Shown here one piece after another: positions 1-12,710 of a DNA stretch of 64,000 bases. The position numbers and the translations under genes are program-made. Below the pieces are notes generated by a model. The model was not told where the DNA came from. It made no database searches and worked only from the letters and a program-made list of their open reading frames with translations. How positions within the stretch are numbered: position 1 is the stretch's first letter; each line of letters opens with the position of its first letter. Origin of the DNA: Hymenolepis diminuta (Eukaryota; Platyhelminthes; Cestoda; Cyclophyllidea; Hymenolepididae); the NCBI GenBank assembly GCA_900708905.1, contig CAADRB010000008.1, positions 3,342,744 to 3,406,743 on the forward strand. The letters are read 5' to 3'.

Positions 1-1105
1 TTGAATAAACTGACAGAGGAAATAGAATAAAGCTAATTTAAAATTCTATTCTTAAGAATGTCAAGAGAAAAGAAGTTAATGAATAATCAGCACTTTAGCA
101 GACAAGTCAGTTTCAATAGATTAATTTTGTTCTTCGAAATCAAAACTTCATTCTTTTTAAAGGCATAGGTATTTTTTGGGGAATTATGTTTATGAAAAAA
201 TTGTTTAGTATATCTTTATCTGTTCTCGATATTAAAGAAGGGACTCAATTTTACTAAGAGTACTTATTAGAGTAAGAGTAACCCTCTATCTGATTAGGTA
301 ATGAAAAAATCAACAGTGAATCAGTAAACTAAAATATTATTTAATCCCATGTTGTTATAATGAATTTTATTATTATCCGTCTATCTGCGGAGATCATCAG
401 AAGCCCTCAATATCTGCTATTAATCTAAGCTTGTTTAAGTTTTCAGAGTTCTTCTATAATAACTTCAATATGTTGAACAAGATTTCACGTAAAATTTGGA
501 ATGAAATTTAGAACAATCCAAAAACGAATTGTGAAAATTTGATATCATGTGAGCATTAAATGAGAGACTAGCTTTTTTAATTCTTCACAAAGATTCATAT
601 TTAGTATGTTATTGAATTCCAAAATACTCATAAATGAATGGATTTTGGTGATGTTATATTCATATAAATGCGACAAAAGTTTTTTATATTGATTTTTTCA
701 GCGTGAAATATGTTATTAAATATTCTTCAATCAAATCAAAATGTGATTTATAGGGACCCTTGTGGTCCAAAAAAATCGTTCTTCGAAATGCATATTATTT
801 ATCTTAACCCGATACAAAGGTTAATATAAAAATTTTCCGATAAACCCTAAAGATATATGAATAGGATGTTTAAAATTATGGCCAATTTAATAAATATGAT
901 TTTGAAGGATACGATTGGATAGAGTTTAGCCTGTTTAAATATTTAAGGATCTCTAGCAGTAAATCTAACTGCGCACACTTCCAATTGTAATCAATTATGT
1001 CAGTTCCTTATCCTGCTGGTAAAAGTTTCGCTTTATTGTTTAAAGTCAATAATATTTGCTTATGTTGCCAATTTTATTGAATACAATTTTTGTTACTTTT
1101 TAAAG
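1..1105. other. No recognisable gene; probably intron upstream of the TPD52-like exons
   Basis: This stretch is AT-rich with no open frame that resembles a protein. It ends in a splice acceptor (TTTTTAAAG) leading into the first visible TPD52-like exon, so it is most simply intron of that gene. The missing N-terminal exon, if inside the window, could not be identified. Confidence 0.5.
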
Positions 1106-4100
1106 AGGAAAATGAAAAATCGTATATCTACCCCAATTTGCCGACAGCCCCACCGCCACCCCCTCCTCCTCCTTATACTCCTACAGATCCCAACACTATA
1201 CTAACTCGAGCTGAAATTGAAGAAGAGCTACGAAAAGTTGGTTCTTTTCTCTGATAACTTTGAATAACATTTGCTAGATTGAAGATGAAATCGCCACTTT
1301 ACGGGCAGTTCTCTCCTCGAAACAGGAGCGAGCCGCTCAATTAAAACGTGATCTCGGAGTATATGGCTTTGATGTTGCCAAAGATGACATCAGAAGAGCT
1401 GCTCAATCAGTTGCCCAATCTAAAGCGTAAGCCAACTTCTTCATTTTGCGTTTGTTTTCGAGACTTCGAGTTTTGTTGACCTTAGATTTGACGTTCATTG
1501 AACTTTAGCTCTAAGTGATGCTGTATATTTACTCTCCGATTTCAACTATATTCAGTTGGCCAACTCACACTGTTCTTTACAACTTGTGTTTAGTTAAAAT
1601 GATTGTTGATTTAACCTTTCTCCTCGTTTCCCCTCTGACTTCTAGATACACCACTGTTAAAGGCGCGGTTACTAAGCAATGGAGTAATGTGACGTAAGCA
1701 ACATGCGTTATTATTTCCCAGTGTTAATATTATAACATGCTTTTAATGTGTGGTGTTTTAAATGGACATACCCTTGCTTGAGTTTATATCAAGTGTAAAT
1801 TTTGTTTGTTTTTCCTCTTAACAGACAAACAAATGCCTATAAAACTGTGAATACTGGGGTCTCAAATTTCGTTAAGTCCGTGAAGGTAAGTATATTTTCC
1901 ACTGGATATATTTAATAAAATGAATTTTTATTCAGAAGTAAATAGTCTTTCTATTGTTCGCATGGTAATATACTACAAGGCAATATTCAACTCTGTACTT
2001 AAATGTGGGGGAACTTTGACGATTTCGTTTTGAAAAATAAACAATTTTTATATAGCTTCGGTTTTGCACATGTCTGTCCTTAAAATTTTCATAGCTTGCG
2101 ATACTTGGAAATGAATGCATAATATTTCACAATTCTGCACTAACAGTTATGAAATTTTCCCTTATGGAATGATTACCATATACTAGATTGTTACAAAGAC
2201 TACAAAATACCTTGCAGTGTCGATTGTAAAGACATTTGTTCCTTTTGGGAACATACTCTGAACTAACTTTTAATTTTCTTAGTGTACTAAAATGTCTTAA
2301 AATTGTGTGGGTTTAGTATGAGCTTGTATGTAAATTCATTTCTTGTTGTGGCAAATTATATTGTAAATGTTCCTTTATAAATTTCAAGTCTCGAGTGTGT
2401 CCAACACATAATCCATCTTACAAATAAAATGCCTTTACCTTTCTCACAATCGCTGTCTTTTGTTTTATACGCTAAAACTCCCGTTTTCATTCGGGTTTAT
2501 TTTAATTGTTACATATATAACTTCTCTATCTCAAGTCTATAACCTAACCCTGACACTTGTGTTTGTCCTCTCCTGGTTATGTATTTAATTAAATATTTTA
2601 AAGATTCGACTGTCGATTTATATTCATAAATTACTAATAAAGCTAGTAAAACTCCACCAAAATCATACATGCATATGAAGGGTTTAGTCTGGTATTGGTC
2701 ACGTGTCTGAATAGAAGCGTATTATTTTGTGTTTGTGGGAGTTATTGTACATGGTCTGACTACGGTTTGATTTTCAAGAACTGGTTCATTTTTAATATTT
2801 ATTTTTTATCATAAAGCTATGTCGTCACTGATATCAATCGGGGTTGTCTTTGCGATATCGTTGGGCGCTCACGACCACGATTGCGCCTTGGCTACAGTGG
2901 TTCCGGCTCAGAATGAAGAATAAATGCCCATAACTCAGACGATGCTCTCACTGTTAAGAAAATAAATGTTCTTGTAGATGTAGAAATTGATCGTTTGCCT
3001 AATCTGTCAGTTGTTACAGCAAGGTGAAGCCTGTGAACCTCGTTCAGGTTCACCTAAATCGTTCGTTTCGGTTTTATAACGTTTTTTTCTTTATAATGGA
3101 GGAGAAGGGAGGTGTTTAAGACTCGCATTTCTTTTACTTCGATCAACAATAACGCCCACGCATTATAGGTACAATCAAAATTATTTATACTCGTGAGTTT
3201 ACCTCTAATCGCCTATTGAACGTAAGTCAGGATAATCATGTTGGAACCCTTACCTATTGACGTTTATGTTTATTCTTTTGATAGATTATCCTATTTACAG
3301 AATCCTCCCTACATTTCTGATCAGTCGGTAAATGCAACTTTTGAGATATCAAAATACAGCTAATTTAGCTATTAGAAGAATGAATCTCTCTTATTTCGGT
3401 TGGTTAGCTTTGGCTAGTGTTTCCTTATTATTCTTAAGGATTTGTTAGAAGACTAGGTTGGATTTTTTGAAAGATTATCTCATTTGTTATTATTTTTCTG
3501 CTTGAGTATCCCTTGCTACCTATCTGGTAGAACTTTTGCGATTTTAATTAAGAATTTACTGCAGATATGTTCCGGTTAAAGAAGAACGGTGGATTTTGAA
3601 TTTGTAGTCTCACTTTTTTTCGAATCTCCGCAGTCGGAATTTTTGTTTTTTGTGGGAATAAAGTTTTATGATTAATTATATTATTTTTTTTTCTTGTTTA
3701 AATCTCGGGTCGTGTTTCACCAATATTAATGGAATTGCTAAATTATCGACTTGGAAATATAGTCTCTATAAGGATGTGTTTCTCTCCTTAAGTCAGACAC
3801 TCAAACCAATCCAGCTCCAGTTAATGTTTTGGAAAGTTGACTAGCTGGTACTTTCTTTGGAGCTAATGGCGTAGTTTGGTCATAAGTTTTGTCTTTTCGT
3901 ATTAGTAGCTGTTTGATTTTTTGTTTGATAATTGAGCATGAAAATAGCTATGTTCAGTCTCAATAACTTTAACTCACTATTAGACCCAAAAAATATTTGG
4001 TAATGTTCAGTATCAAATTTTTTGGAAATATATTTTGAAATTTGATGATTTTCGTCCTAAAAAGTAGACATTTCATATATACTGCCGCCTCTGTTTTAAA

Positions 4101-5686
4101 ACTTTTTTATCTTGAGACACTATGAGGAGGTTAGCTAGTCTGTTTCCCAAGTCAGACAAGATCAGCTTTATTGATGCAGTTTGGAATCTATTTATATTTA
4201 AGAATTTGGTTTTGTCGGATTGTGATTGATCGGAGAAGAAATAAGCAGTCAGTGAATTTCCATGTCTGAATATGTCACAATATGATTGTTCAGACAGCGG
4301 GTCAATCGGTGAATGGCGATTGATCTCGTCAGGAAGGGATTATGATTTGGAAATGGCATGGCGATAATTTGACATAGATATCGCACTTCCCGTGCATGGC
4401 AAAGCATTGGTTCGTCTTCTTATCAAAGTTATAATTTTTTGACAACGGAAAAAAGTCGTAATTCCTGAACTTTGTGAAGTTGAATTATCATGTCTATCAC
4501 ATGTCCTTTGCTCGAGAACGGTCACAGTTCATTACTTCATCTGAACTTTCTTCTATGTATGTCTCATATTTTATTTAGGCTATTTCTACGAAAGCATTTC
4601 ATATATTGTAAGGACAAGGTCGAGTAAAAGTGAGTTCATTTGTTAAATTTTGAGCCATTTTACAAATGTAATATTTCATTTTTGAATAGTCTATCTCGTT
4701 GTTTTATAATAACGTTTGATGGGTATCCTGCCCCACTGTTTAGTCAGTGTGTGCCTCTGAACCTTTTCTTATATCCCTTGTTTGAATTGTCGTGAAGGGG
4801 AGTAAATCTCATATGTGTAATAAATGTTTGATTTTAGGAGCCTGGACTGGCCGCTTTTCAAGTAATTTGACCCTCCCTTTACCTCTCTTTTTCTTCTGTA
4901 TAGATTTAACTAATCTTAACTGTTGTTTGCATATAATTCTAACCAAAACTAATTGAATAGATTATGATGTTTGGCTAATTCTTCTCTTTCCTTTAACTAG
5001 CTTACACATTTCAGAGTTCAGATTAATAGAATGTAATAGATCAGCAGTAAATCACCAAAATATCAACTTCTCTAAAGTAAGTATTGGAATGCATTGCACT
5101 TAGCCGTGAGGTTGGGATTTATTGTTGGGACAGGTATATAGTATTTATGTCAAAACCTATTTATACCTAAGAAAGATCGATATAGTTATAGAAGGGAAGA
5201 TAGTATTAGAAACTGAATTCATTTCTCCTCTTGTATTCATTATTGATCGTCTCGGAAATCTAGTCATGCCATCCTCAACTCCCCCTCGTTAGCCTAGAGA
5301 GGCTTTTAAAAGTTGGCTGTCCTTGATTAACCAGTATGGTTTTGCTTCATACGAGAAGCATATGTTACTAGAGTATATCATCAGTAATTTATTTTGTTCC
5401 AGCCATCTCTCTGCCGGCCACAATTAACTTTCCATCCTACCATAAGCAACTCAGTGGGTTTCACCGTAGTACCATCTTGTATTCCTCGTGTTGTCTTTCG
5501 CTTATCTGTTCCGTATTCAGCATGTTGTGTAGCCCTTAGTTTTTGCCTACCTCTTTTCAATTATTAAATTAACTTCTTTTGTTTTTTTTCCAGTCTTCTA
5601 TAACTAAACAGAATTCTGCTACTCCTCGGTTCAGCAGTCAACCACAAGTTCCGCCTTACTATGACTCCAACAATAAAGCTCCATGA
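1106..5686 (+). CDS. TPD52-family (tumour protein D52-like) protein, 5'-partial, five exons
   Basis: Five exons join in consistent phase: about 1106-1236, 1278-1426, 1646-1693, 1825-1885 and 5594-5686, the last ending in TGA. The first visible exon carries a run of eight prolines followed by acidic-basic residues. The second is a heptad-rich coiled coil (IEDEIATLRAVLSSKQERA) characteristic of TPD52/D53/D54. Exons 3 and 4 hold the family's repeated Tyr/Thr-rich blocks (YTTVKGAVTKQW, NAYKTVNTGVSNFV), which are separate, alternatively usable exons in the animal family. The tail is polar and ends PYYDSNNKAP. Known family members are small cytosolic coiled-coil proteins that dimerise and act in vesicle and lipid-droplet traffic; that role is inferred here. 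The start codon lies upstream and was not found. Intron 4 is 3.7 kb, whereas the first three are 41 to 219 nt. Confidence 0.85.
1886..5593 (+). other. Large intron of the TPD52-like gene
   Basis: The intron opens with GTAAGT and closes with a pyrimidine tract plus CAG. Only short unrelated open frames are present on either strand, and I see no recognisable transposon protein inside it. Confidence 0.7.
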
Positions 5687-5847
5687 GAAACATGACGAGG
5701 TGACAATAAGCCGATGCTGAGCTCTAATTGTGATATTACTTGTGTTTGCTATGTGCCTTGATACTGTTCTCGGGTACTCCTCTTTTCCTCTCATTTGTTG
5801 TGTACTCTCTTTTGGTCTGATTTTGTTTTTTTTCGTGAATTCGTTGA

Positions 5848-5853
5848 AATAAA
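5848..5853 (+). terminator. Candidate polyadenylation signal AATAAA
   Basis: A canonical AATAAA lies 162 bases after the TGA of the TPD52-like gene, followed by T/G-rich sequence. The position is right for the 3' end of that transcript. The hexamer is common in AT-rich DNA, so this is only suggestive. Confidence 0.45.
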
Positions 5854-6832
5854 ATGAGCTGGTGGTTATTTGAATGATGGTGTTTTTGGCTTTCTCGAGT
5901 TGTTGAGATTATATTATAATTGTATGAAAGATATGAGTCCAGTTGTACGCGCTTTCCCTTTTAAAAAAATTTCCCCGTAAAGTTTTAATCTTCCGTACTT
6001 TTGTAATGGTATGAAGTCTAATTTCTTTTCCTAACATCTGTTTATCATTAGACATTGCTAGGCTACAGTCGACCCAATCTCGAAGAAAGATAAGACCAGA
6101 ATTTATTTACTACAAGACACTTAACTAAAGGAACACTATATATGACTAAATGGCACTTTCTTATTATTGATTTGAATATCTATACATCGCCGAGATGTTA
6201 AAAGTTGCTGTCTCGAATAATGTTCAAGCTGTCAGTTATGGCCTGCGCCCGCACATTGGTAAGGATGATAGGCGATTTAGAAACAACCTTGTGGGGACTG
6301 ATCATCCTGATTAGTCAGCGACTTTGAGCCTTGTTTGTCGGTGTTCAATCAAATATCGACTCCATTTTGTCGATTTAACACCAGTTGACTGTTGTGATTA
6401 AGTGGAAGAGTGTGTCGTACAATATTTCCCGAGTGCAGATGTAAGTCTAGACGCTTGTGTGCGACTGCTAGAAATACTATTTATTTTCCCCGCTTTCATA
6501 TTTCTTCTATAAAAGTGTGTTTTCTTCTCTATTCCTCACTGATAAAAGGCACTTTGTAATCATGCCTATTTGTTTAAACTAATACCGATTGAGTTGTACT
6601 TTTATTAATCACACGTGTTTACCATAATGTGCCTTATTTTCTGCTTCGAGGTTATTGGCTTCTGTGTTAAGTTAATATATTACAAAGTTTTCAGGACTGG
6701 TTTGTTCCGCGAGATTACTACTGGGATTTCTAATTTGTTACTGTTTACGTCGCCCTTTGGTGAGAATGAAGGCCATTTGGATTGGATAAACTTTAACCTT
6801 TACCGTAGGACTGCATCTTCCTCCATTTCCTT
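5854..6832. other. No gene seen; flank of a Gypsy relic
   Basis: No coding similarity is visible here. The stretch lies just downstream, in minus-strand terms, of a Gypsy RNase H remnant, so it may hold decayed integrase or LTR sequence. I could not recognise any integrase motif. Confidence 0.4.
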
Positions 6833-7366
6833 TCATATAACTTCTGCTGACGCCAGAGTGTTTCGAGTCGACTCCGCCAGTTTGTACTGCACATCTCTTT
6901 CAACCGACATGAATGTGACTACTGTTTCTTCGTTTTCCTCACGCTGATTACCAATGTGGCGAGATAGACTATCAGCTTGGCCGAAATCCTCCGTTCTCTG
7001 ATACTTGATGTCATAGTCATGACCCATTAATACGAGTGTCCACCGTTGAAGACGAATTGCAGAATACACTGGGACTCCTTTTTTGAGTCAAATAAAGACA
7101 ACTACGGCTTGTAGTTTGTTAAGTGTGTGAATCGTCTTATGGAACTTTTTTACTTCATATGTAGAGTGTCCAGTGCCTCTTTGTTTAATTTGTCCGTAGT
7201 TTTTTTCTGCCGGTGTGAGAACGGAAGATATGTGCGATCGTCCTTTCAGAGCCATCTGGAAAATGTGGAAGATGACTGCCCCAGTTCCGTAACCGGACGC
7301 GTCAGCTGTGATGACCCTAGGCAAACTTGGATCATAGTGAGTCAGCAGCGGCTGCGAATTCACCAT
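6833..7366 (-). pseudogene. Gypsy-1 RT thumb and RNase H fragment
   Basis: The upstream part reads VNSQPLLTHYDPSLP then TADASGYGTGAVI, the junction of RT connection and RNase H with its first catalytic Asp (ADAS). The downstream part reads RLQRWTLVLMGHDYDIKYQ then FGQADSLSR, matching the conserved Gypsy RNase H end (RLQRW, DALSR). The two pieces are in separate frames, so the region is broken. Confidence 0.85.
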
Positions 7367-7375
7367 CGACTTTAA

Positions 7376-8100
7376 CTTCTCAAAAGCCTCTTTCCATGCA
7401 GGAGTTGATTAAAAGGAGCTCTGTGTTTTTTTAAAGCAGGTAAGAAAGAATTATTATAAGATATTAAACCAAGAAAAGAACGTAGCAAACTCAGATTTGT
7501 TGGAGCGGGTGTCTTGACAATAGCACGGGTTTCATTAGGATCAGAACGGTGGCCACTTGAATAAAAAATGAAATCAATATTTTTAATGGAGTTTAGTAAA
7601 ACTGGCCTTTATTAGCCCGAAGGTGGAAGCCATATCATTCTATACATTCAAGGAGTTTTTCGACGCGGCCTTGAAGTTCCTCTTCTGAATCTCTAACTAC
7701 ATTGATGTCGCTCAAGTAATCTGCCGTACCCACTACTCCGATATCATGTTGTCCATAATGTGCTGAAAAGTCACTGGTGCTGTCTTGCTTCTGAATGGCA
7801 TTCTCGTATACTGGAGCAGCCCCCGATGAATGTTTATCGACTCTCTGTTTCCGCTTCGACTTGATAAGCATCCGAAAGGTCCATTTTTGCGAAAAACTTT
7901 CCACCACTCAGGGTCGTGAAAAGTGTGTCTGCTACGGGCAGCGAATGGTGATTATCCTCCAACGATGGGTTAAGTCGAATACATGTCCACCCATTCGCCT
8001 TTCATGTCACTGCAATTGGGGCAGCCCATTTTGAATATGTAACAGGTTGCAATACGCCTATCTGTTCTAAACGTGCCAGTTCGTCCTCAACAATTTTCAT
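7376..8100 (-). pseudogene. Gypsy-1 reverse transcriptase, frameshifted
   Basis: Minus-strand translation in shifting frames shows RT blocks in order: VEDELARLEQIGVLQPV, then KWAAPIAV, then FFAKMDLSDAYQ (containing the first catalytic Asp), and finally YLSDINVV followed by SEEELQGRVEKLLE. The last block corresponds to the YLDD catalytic box, with the second-from-last residue changed. Stops and frame changes separate the blocks. This domain once copied retrotransposon RNA into cDNA. Confidence 0.85.
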
Positions 8101-8105
8101 AGCTA

Positions 8106-8456
8106 CTAGTCTTTTCGGTTGAAACACAACTTGCCTCTGGTTATAGAAATAATCTGGCGGTAGTTCGTGTGCACTTTCCCAAGGTGTCCCCGAACACAGT
8201 TGCGAATCGCTTCATCTCTTATTTGCATTTGTGGGCAGCTTACACTTTGAATTTTCTGCTCGAGGACGTTGACCATGTCAATCCAGTCTAACCCGGGGAG
8301 GTTGATATTACAATCAGCTGCACATCCACTGGCGGTAGTTTTTCCTTTGAAGGCTGCCTCGCGTTTCATCGCCTCCGACAGATGCATTACATCACCTGAG
8401 GCACTAGATAGTTTAATATGAACAGTATCTAGCTCGGGACCACCAAGCGTTTTCAA
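8106..8456 (-). pseudogene. Gypsy-1 protease-RT linker fragment
   Basis: A 116-codon open stretch contains LPGLDWIDM, the conserved block between the protease and RT of Gypsy elements (usually LLGLDWL or similar), and continues towards the RT start. No intact DTG protease active site was found, although sequence just upstream reads QVDTGSDITIV in another frame and is probably the protease start. Confidence 0.6.
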
Positions 8457-8699
8457 TCCTCATTTAAAACTATGGTGATATCTGACCCAGTGTCAACCTG
8501 CAGTTCTGGCACTGTTGTTTGAAGAAAGGACTATCTCTATAGAAATAATCATAATTAGGTTTATTGGGATACGTGTGCTGTGTCTGAGGCTATGACATCG
8601 GGTTATTTTCATTCGATTTCGGGTTTCTTGATTAGGCATGCTCAAGTTCCTTTGCTTTCAACCATGTTCTAGTTGGCGATGGGGCTCCGAAAATTGTTG

Positions 8700-9260
8700 T
8701 ATTCATCCATCAGATGGTATAACATAACGTCTGGGTTCTTATCTAAAACCGACATCAAATTTAGGCGAATTTCCGCATACCACACGGGACGAAGGCCCTG
8801 AATGAATAAAAGGCACCTGAATTGATCCTTCAGCTACCCATACCAGAATACATTTTATATTCAATTCACAGTGGCTATATACTTATGAATATCTTCACCT
8901 TCGCGTATGGCCAAATTTAGGCACTTATAACGCCTAATGAAAAGAGTGGTATTGTCGTCAAACTTCACGCTTTTTGATCGTCTCCTCAAATGTCAAATCC
9001 TTCGGCAAAAGTGGGAAGAGACAGACCAGATAGGGACCGTGGTCACCTTTGTTGAACTTCCGGAACAGCATGGTGATCCTCGTGTAGTCCGGTAACCCTA
9101 CCATTCGATCTTCATATACGTCCCGATACCGAGCATACTACGTCGCAAATACTTCACCTACTGAGGGTTGATAATGGAACTCATCGACGTTCTCAACTTA
9201 GTCTTCAGGATCCTTATCAGGTTTCCATAAATTCGTTTATTCCATGATGCTTCGAACAGT
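8700..9260 (-). pseudogene. Gypsy-1 Gag capsid fragment
   Basis: Minus-strand frames contain VGLPDYTRITMLFRKF and LRPVWYAEIRLNLMS, separated by stops. These resemble the capsid region of flatworm Gypsy Gag proteins, and the position upstream of the protease and RT supports this. Individual residues are too decayed for a firm domain boundary. Confidence 0.5.
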
Positions 9261-9300
9261 GGCCGCAGTCTTCGCAGTTTCAATTGGGTCCGTCACTGTG

Positions 9301-11394
9301 CCGCAAGATCTGTGACCTTATTCGATTAATGAGTATATTTGAACTCATCCGCTTCCTTACTATAAACGCTTTCTTTGTTTTCTAATTAGTTCCAACAGTT
9401 TGACTACCTTTGACAAGTACGTTATACCTTAATCATCTGACTACGTCCCTTTGAATCTTAGAAACTTAATGAGGAAGTTATAATAATCTGATATAATCTC
9501 CTAGCGTAGATCTCGAACCCTCGAACTCCCTCAGTGTGCATTTTTTTGCCCCTCCTCAATAGAGTTAGCACTCTTTTCCCATCCGATCTTTACATCTTGT
9601 CAGAATTTTATCTGTTTGACTTTTATACATTTTAGTTATCTCAGATCTGCAATGTTAAGATTGTGATGCTTCGGCTTATTAAGGTGATTCAAGATTATTG
9701 TTTTTCAGCTTTTGGAAGAAAAAAAACTCCTTAGAGTGGCGTGGTCTACCATCATAACTAAACAATCGGTATCTAATGGCTTGTTAAGTAAATGCATTCA
9801 TTCAGAGCAGTTAAAATTTGGTTATATAAAGAGACACATTTGTCGAAGTTGCATAGGTAACCGTTCTGTTATATCTCAGTAAGCTCTGAAAATCATGGAC
9901 ATGAACTGTGGGGTCAAGTTTTGATATTTGAACTTTAGATCATCAAGACGTGAAGTATTTAATTAAATCTAATAAGAGAAATGGATAATCCGGTTTATCC
10001 AGAGTTCATAACAAGTAAGATTCTCGTTAGCTCTAATTTATTATCTCCTTCTACTTTATCTTTCACTTATTTCTTCGATTGTTAGAGTATTTCGCTGCTT
10101 TCGTGTCCAGATGCTTTTCCACAATTAAAACTCTCGAGTTTTCTGCTTTGCTAGCGATAATGAAAATTGTGACCAGCCTTATATTTGGAAGGATGTTAAA
10201 AGCCTATATCTGAGGTGTATAATATTTTTATGCTGTATCTTAACGGGGTTGATTCATGAGTTTAACAAGAAATTGTTCTTTTATGTGAACATATATTTTG
10301 AAGTACAATTTTAAATGAAAATGAGAGATGAAGAAATAATCTTGAAGCCACATATACGTGCCTATCTTGTAGATTGTTTGTAATAAGATACGACTTCTAA
10401 TAATATAAATAATCTTATTCTGAATCCTATAATTAATGATTAAACAATTATTAATAATGAATGCGCTAGTATTTAAGATGGGGAGCTAATAAGCTGAATA
10501 CTTTTCTGTGGAAAATTTCATATTTTTATTTCGCCGTTTTGGGAATTAAATGAAATAATTCTTAATAAATCTGAGTAAATTTCTTACTCTTACTAATATA
10601 TTACAACTAAGCCCATGACACACGGGAAAAGTTTTATAAGGTTTAGTCGTGTGAAAGTACGGGACCAAATAGGACATGATAAGAGTCCGATAAAGTAAAA
10701 AACGAGGATTAAGAAGTTGGAATTGGATTCAACGCATCAAGTGCCTTTCATTCTAAATGAATTAAGTTATCTGTATTCTTAGATAAAGCACAGCTGCAGT
10801 GTGATTTCCTGATGTTCATATTTTATGATTTGACCCATTGATATTCGAAGCCTCGTGGCTAGTTTACCTTTTATCATGTGGTTGGTCACGCTGCCATAAT
10901 TTCTTGGTATCACATTGCATCAAAGCAGGCAGCTTAAATTAGCAACGACTTTAACATAATCGAGATTACTAACGCATATTTATTTTATCTAGGTATATGA
11001 ATAGCATAAAATAATGCAATCACGCAAAAGAAAGTCATATCAGTACTGTTTTAATTTATTATTCATTTAATCTTAACTTTTGCGAAAGAGAATATAAATT
11101 AAATGCGACCGTTAAAATATTTCAAAGTAATACCGACAGAAGCCACACACAAAAATAGATACCTAATTTGTGAAATACCTCCCGCTTTTATCAGATATTG
11201 TGATATCTTAGAAAGGTCGCACTTTATTTAATCAAAAATTTTTTATATATAATCTACAAATTTTGAATATTTGGAATCACTATTCGGTCTGACTGAATTT
11301 CATTCAATGACAATATTTTGGATTAAAATATGTCAAAACTTAGTGTAAGTCACAATCTTTCCATTATTTCTCATATTATTACAGGTGAATCAAA
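9301..11394. other. AT-rich stretch with no gene seen
   Basis: Neither strand shows an open frame or motif that I can support. The sequence just before 11395 ends in a splice-acceptor-like TTATTACAG, so part of it may be the 5' flank or 5' intron of the next gene. Confidence 0.4.
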
Positions 11395-11912
11395 ATGGTT
11401 GATTTTGATGATTTTGTGGCATTACTCACGGCCATTCTGTATTTGCAAATATTATTTAATTTTTTGCGGTTTTTGATCGAGCTATATCTAACGAATATGC
11501 TAAAAGAATTCTTTCGAAGACCATTGCTTTATTATTTGAGATTTTTGCAACAACAGGTAAATATCCCAATATTTGGCAAGCTTATTGTATACTGTCACTT
11601 ATACCAGCTTTATGATCTATTTTCCTTACTGATTTTCCTTTTGTATAATGCACTTTTTGATGAGTAATCTGTTTTCCTACTGCACATATGGTATAGTTTG
11701 GTAAATTTACAAGTAAATATATTTGGTTGGCTTTGTTGGTACAAAATTGTTACGAACGTGTACCTTATTCTCTTATTTGGGTCTGGCTGGCTTGTACTAG
11801 TCACAAATGCAATGACTTAAAGAATCCAAGTGTCTGTTGCCTACCAGAAGAGCAAGGCATAACTTATTTCGACTTTATTTCTAGTAGAGTTGATGCATTT
11901 ATAATGGTGTAG
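11395..11912 (+). CDS. Putative two-exon small membrane protein, 125 residues, function unknown
   Basis: Exon 1 (11395-11556) starts at an ATG 12 bases after a strong acceptor (ATTATTACAG) and ends at CAG|GTAAAT in phase 0. Exon 2 (11697-11912) follows ATAG, stays open in phase 0 for 71 codons and ends in TAG. The acceptor before the ATG would suit either a 5'-UTR intron or spliced-leader trans-splicing, which flatworms use. The product would have a hydrophobic segment at about residues 7-33 (FVALLTAILYLQILFNFLRF), a basic stretch, a second hydrophobic segment near 61-81 with several Trp, and a Cys-containing tail. I recognise no family. A diverged copy of exon 1 lies at 15890-16080. The intron and open frames could be chance in AT-rich DNA. 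Confidence 0.4.
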
Positions 11913-12341
11913 CACATTTGAATAGTTCAGCTGGAATTGGTATTTTTCATTATTAGTCTAATTACCCGTAGACAGATGAATAGATACCTGGATAAATCAT
12001 GAGCATTTGACTTGTTTGACAGCTAAAACTTCTCAAATATTCTTAACTACACTTAAATACTGAATCAAAAGTTATTGTATCATTCATTATATCAGACTAA
12101 TTTAAAAATTTTATAACTTAACAAATTCATGTATTTAGTAATAGATAGAGAAACAAATTTAAAGTCCAGTTTTAAGGATTCAGTGATTTTTATTTAGAAA
12201 GTATACTTTATATTGCATCAAATAGTATATTCATTCAAATTAATAACACCTGTTTTTTTCAAAGCAGACACAACAGGTGATCAGTATTTTTATTCCGAGT
12301 TCCTTGTAAAAGAGCAAATATAATTATAGATATGACCCTAA

Positions 12342-12480
12342 CATGTTTGAACGTTAGATCCCTGGTGTTGGCCCTAAAGAACTGGTGCTTGAGTGCTATT
12401 GCAAGGTGCTTCGTAAATGTCTGTCTCCTCTCTAATATGCGGGTTGGTTGATGTTCAAAATCTAAGAATGGGTGTAAGTA
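12342..12480 (+). repeat. Imperfect direct repeat, copy A
   Basis: This copy shares an ordered set of blocks with 12711-12822: TGTTTGAA.GNTAGAT, CAAGGTGC.TC, CTAATATGCGGG or its near match, and a GAAT-GGG tail. The two copies lie 369 bases apart in the same orientation. It does not encode a recognisable protein. Confidence 0.55.
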
Positions 12481-12710
12481 TTTCTATTTGATGATGAGTC
12501 ATTTTACTTGGTTTTTTCTGTCCACTTTCATAAACAAAACTTGATTCTAACGTTTTTCACATGAATTAATGATGCACACCATATTTGGAATTAAGTAAAT
12601 ACAAAGTACTTTAATGGGTTTACTTTGATCGATTTCCGTTTTCTTGGGTGAGATATCGTCTCTTAGACCGTAATATCTAACACTCATTAGAGTTGTTAAC
12701 CCAGAAATAT

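Larger units (their letters stand above)
6833..9300 (-). mobile_element. Degenerate Ty3/Gypsy LTR retrotransposon relic (Gypsy-1)
   Basis: Reading the minus strand from high to low coordinates gives Gag, a protease-RT linker, reverse transcriptase and RNase H in the normal Gypsy order, with many stops and frameshifts. No integrase and no flanking LTR pair were recognised, so the element is truncated or its ends have decayed. It lies between the TPD52-like gene and the small membrane-protein gene. It is no longer autonomous. Confidence 0.85.

Noticed and set aside
6615..7375. Plus-strand open frames of 110 and 82 codons
   Set aside because: They overlap the minus-strand Gypsy-1 RNase H remnant and have no protein resemblance; they are antisense shadows.
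9480..9600. tRNA-like B box (GGTTCGAGATC) on the minus strand
   Set aside because: No matching A box or acceptor-stem pairing could be found, and no second copy exists in the window.
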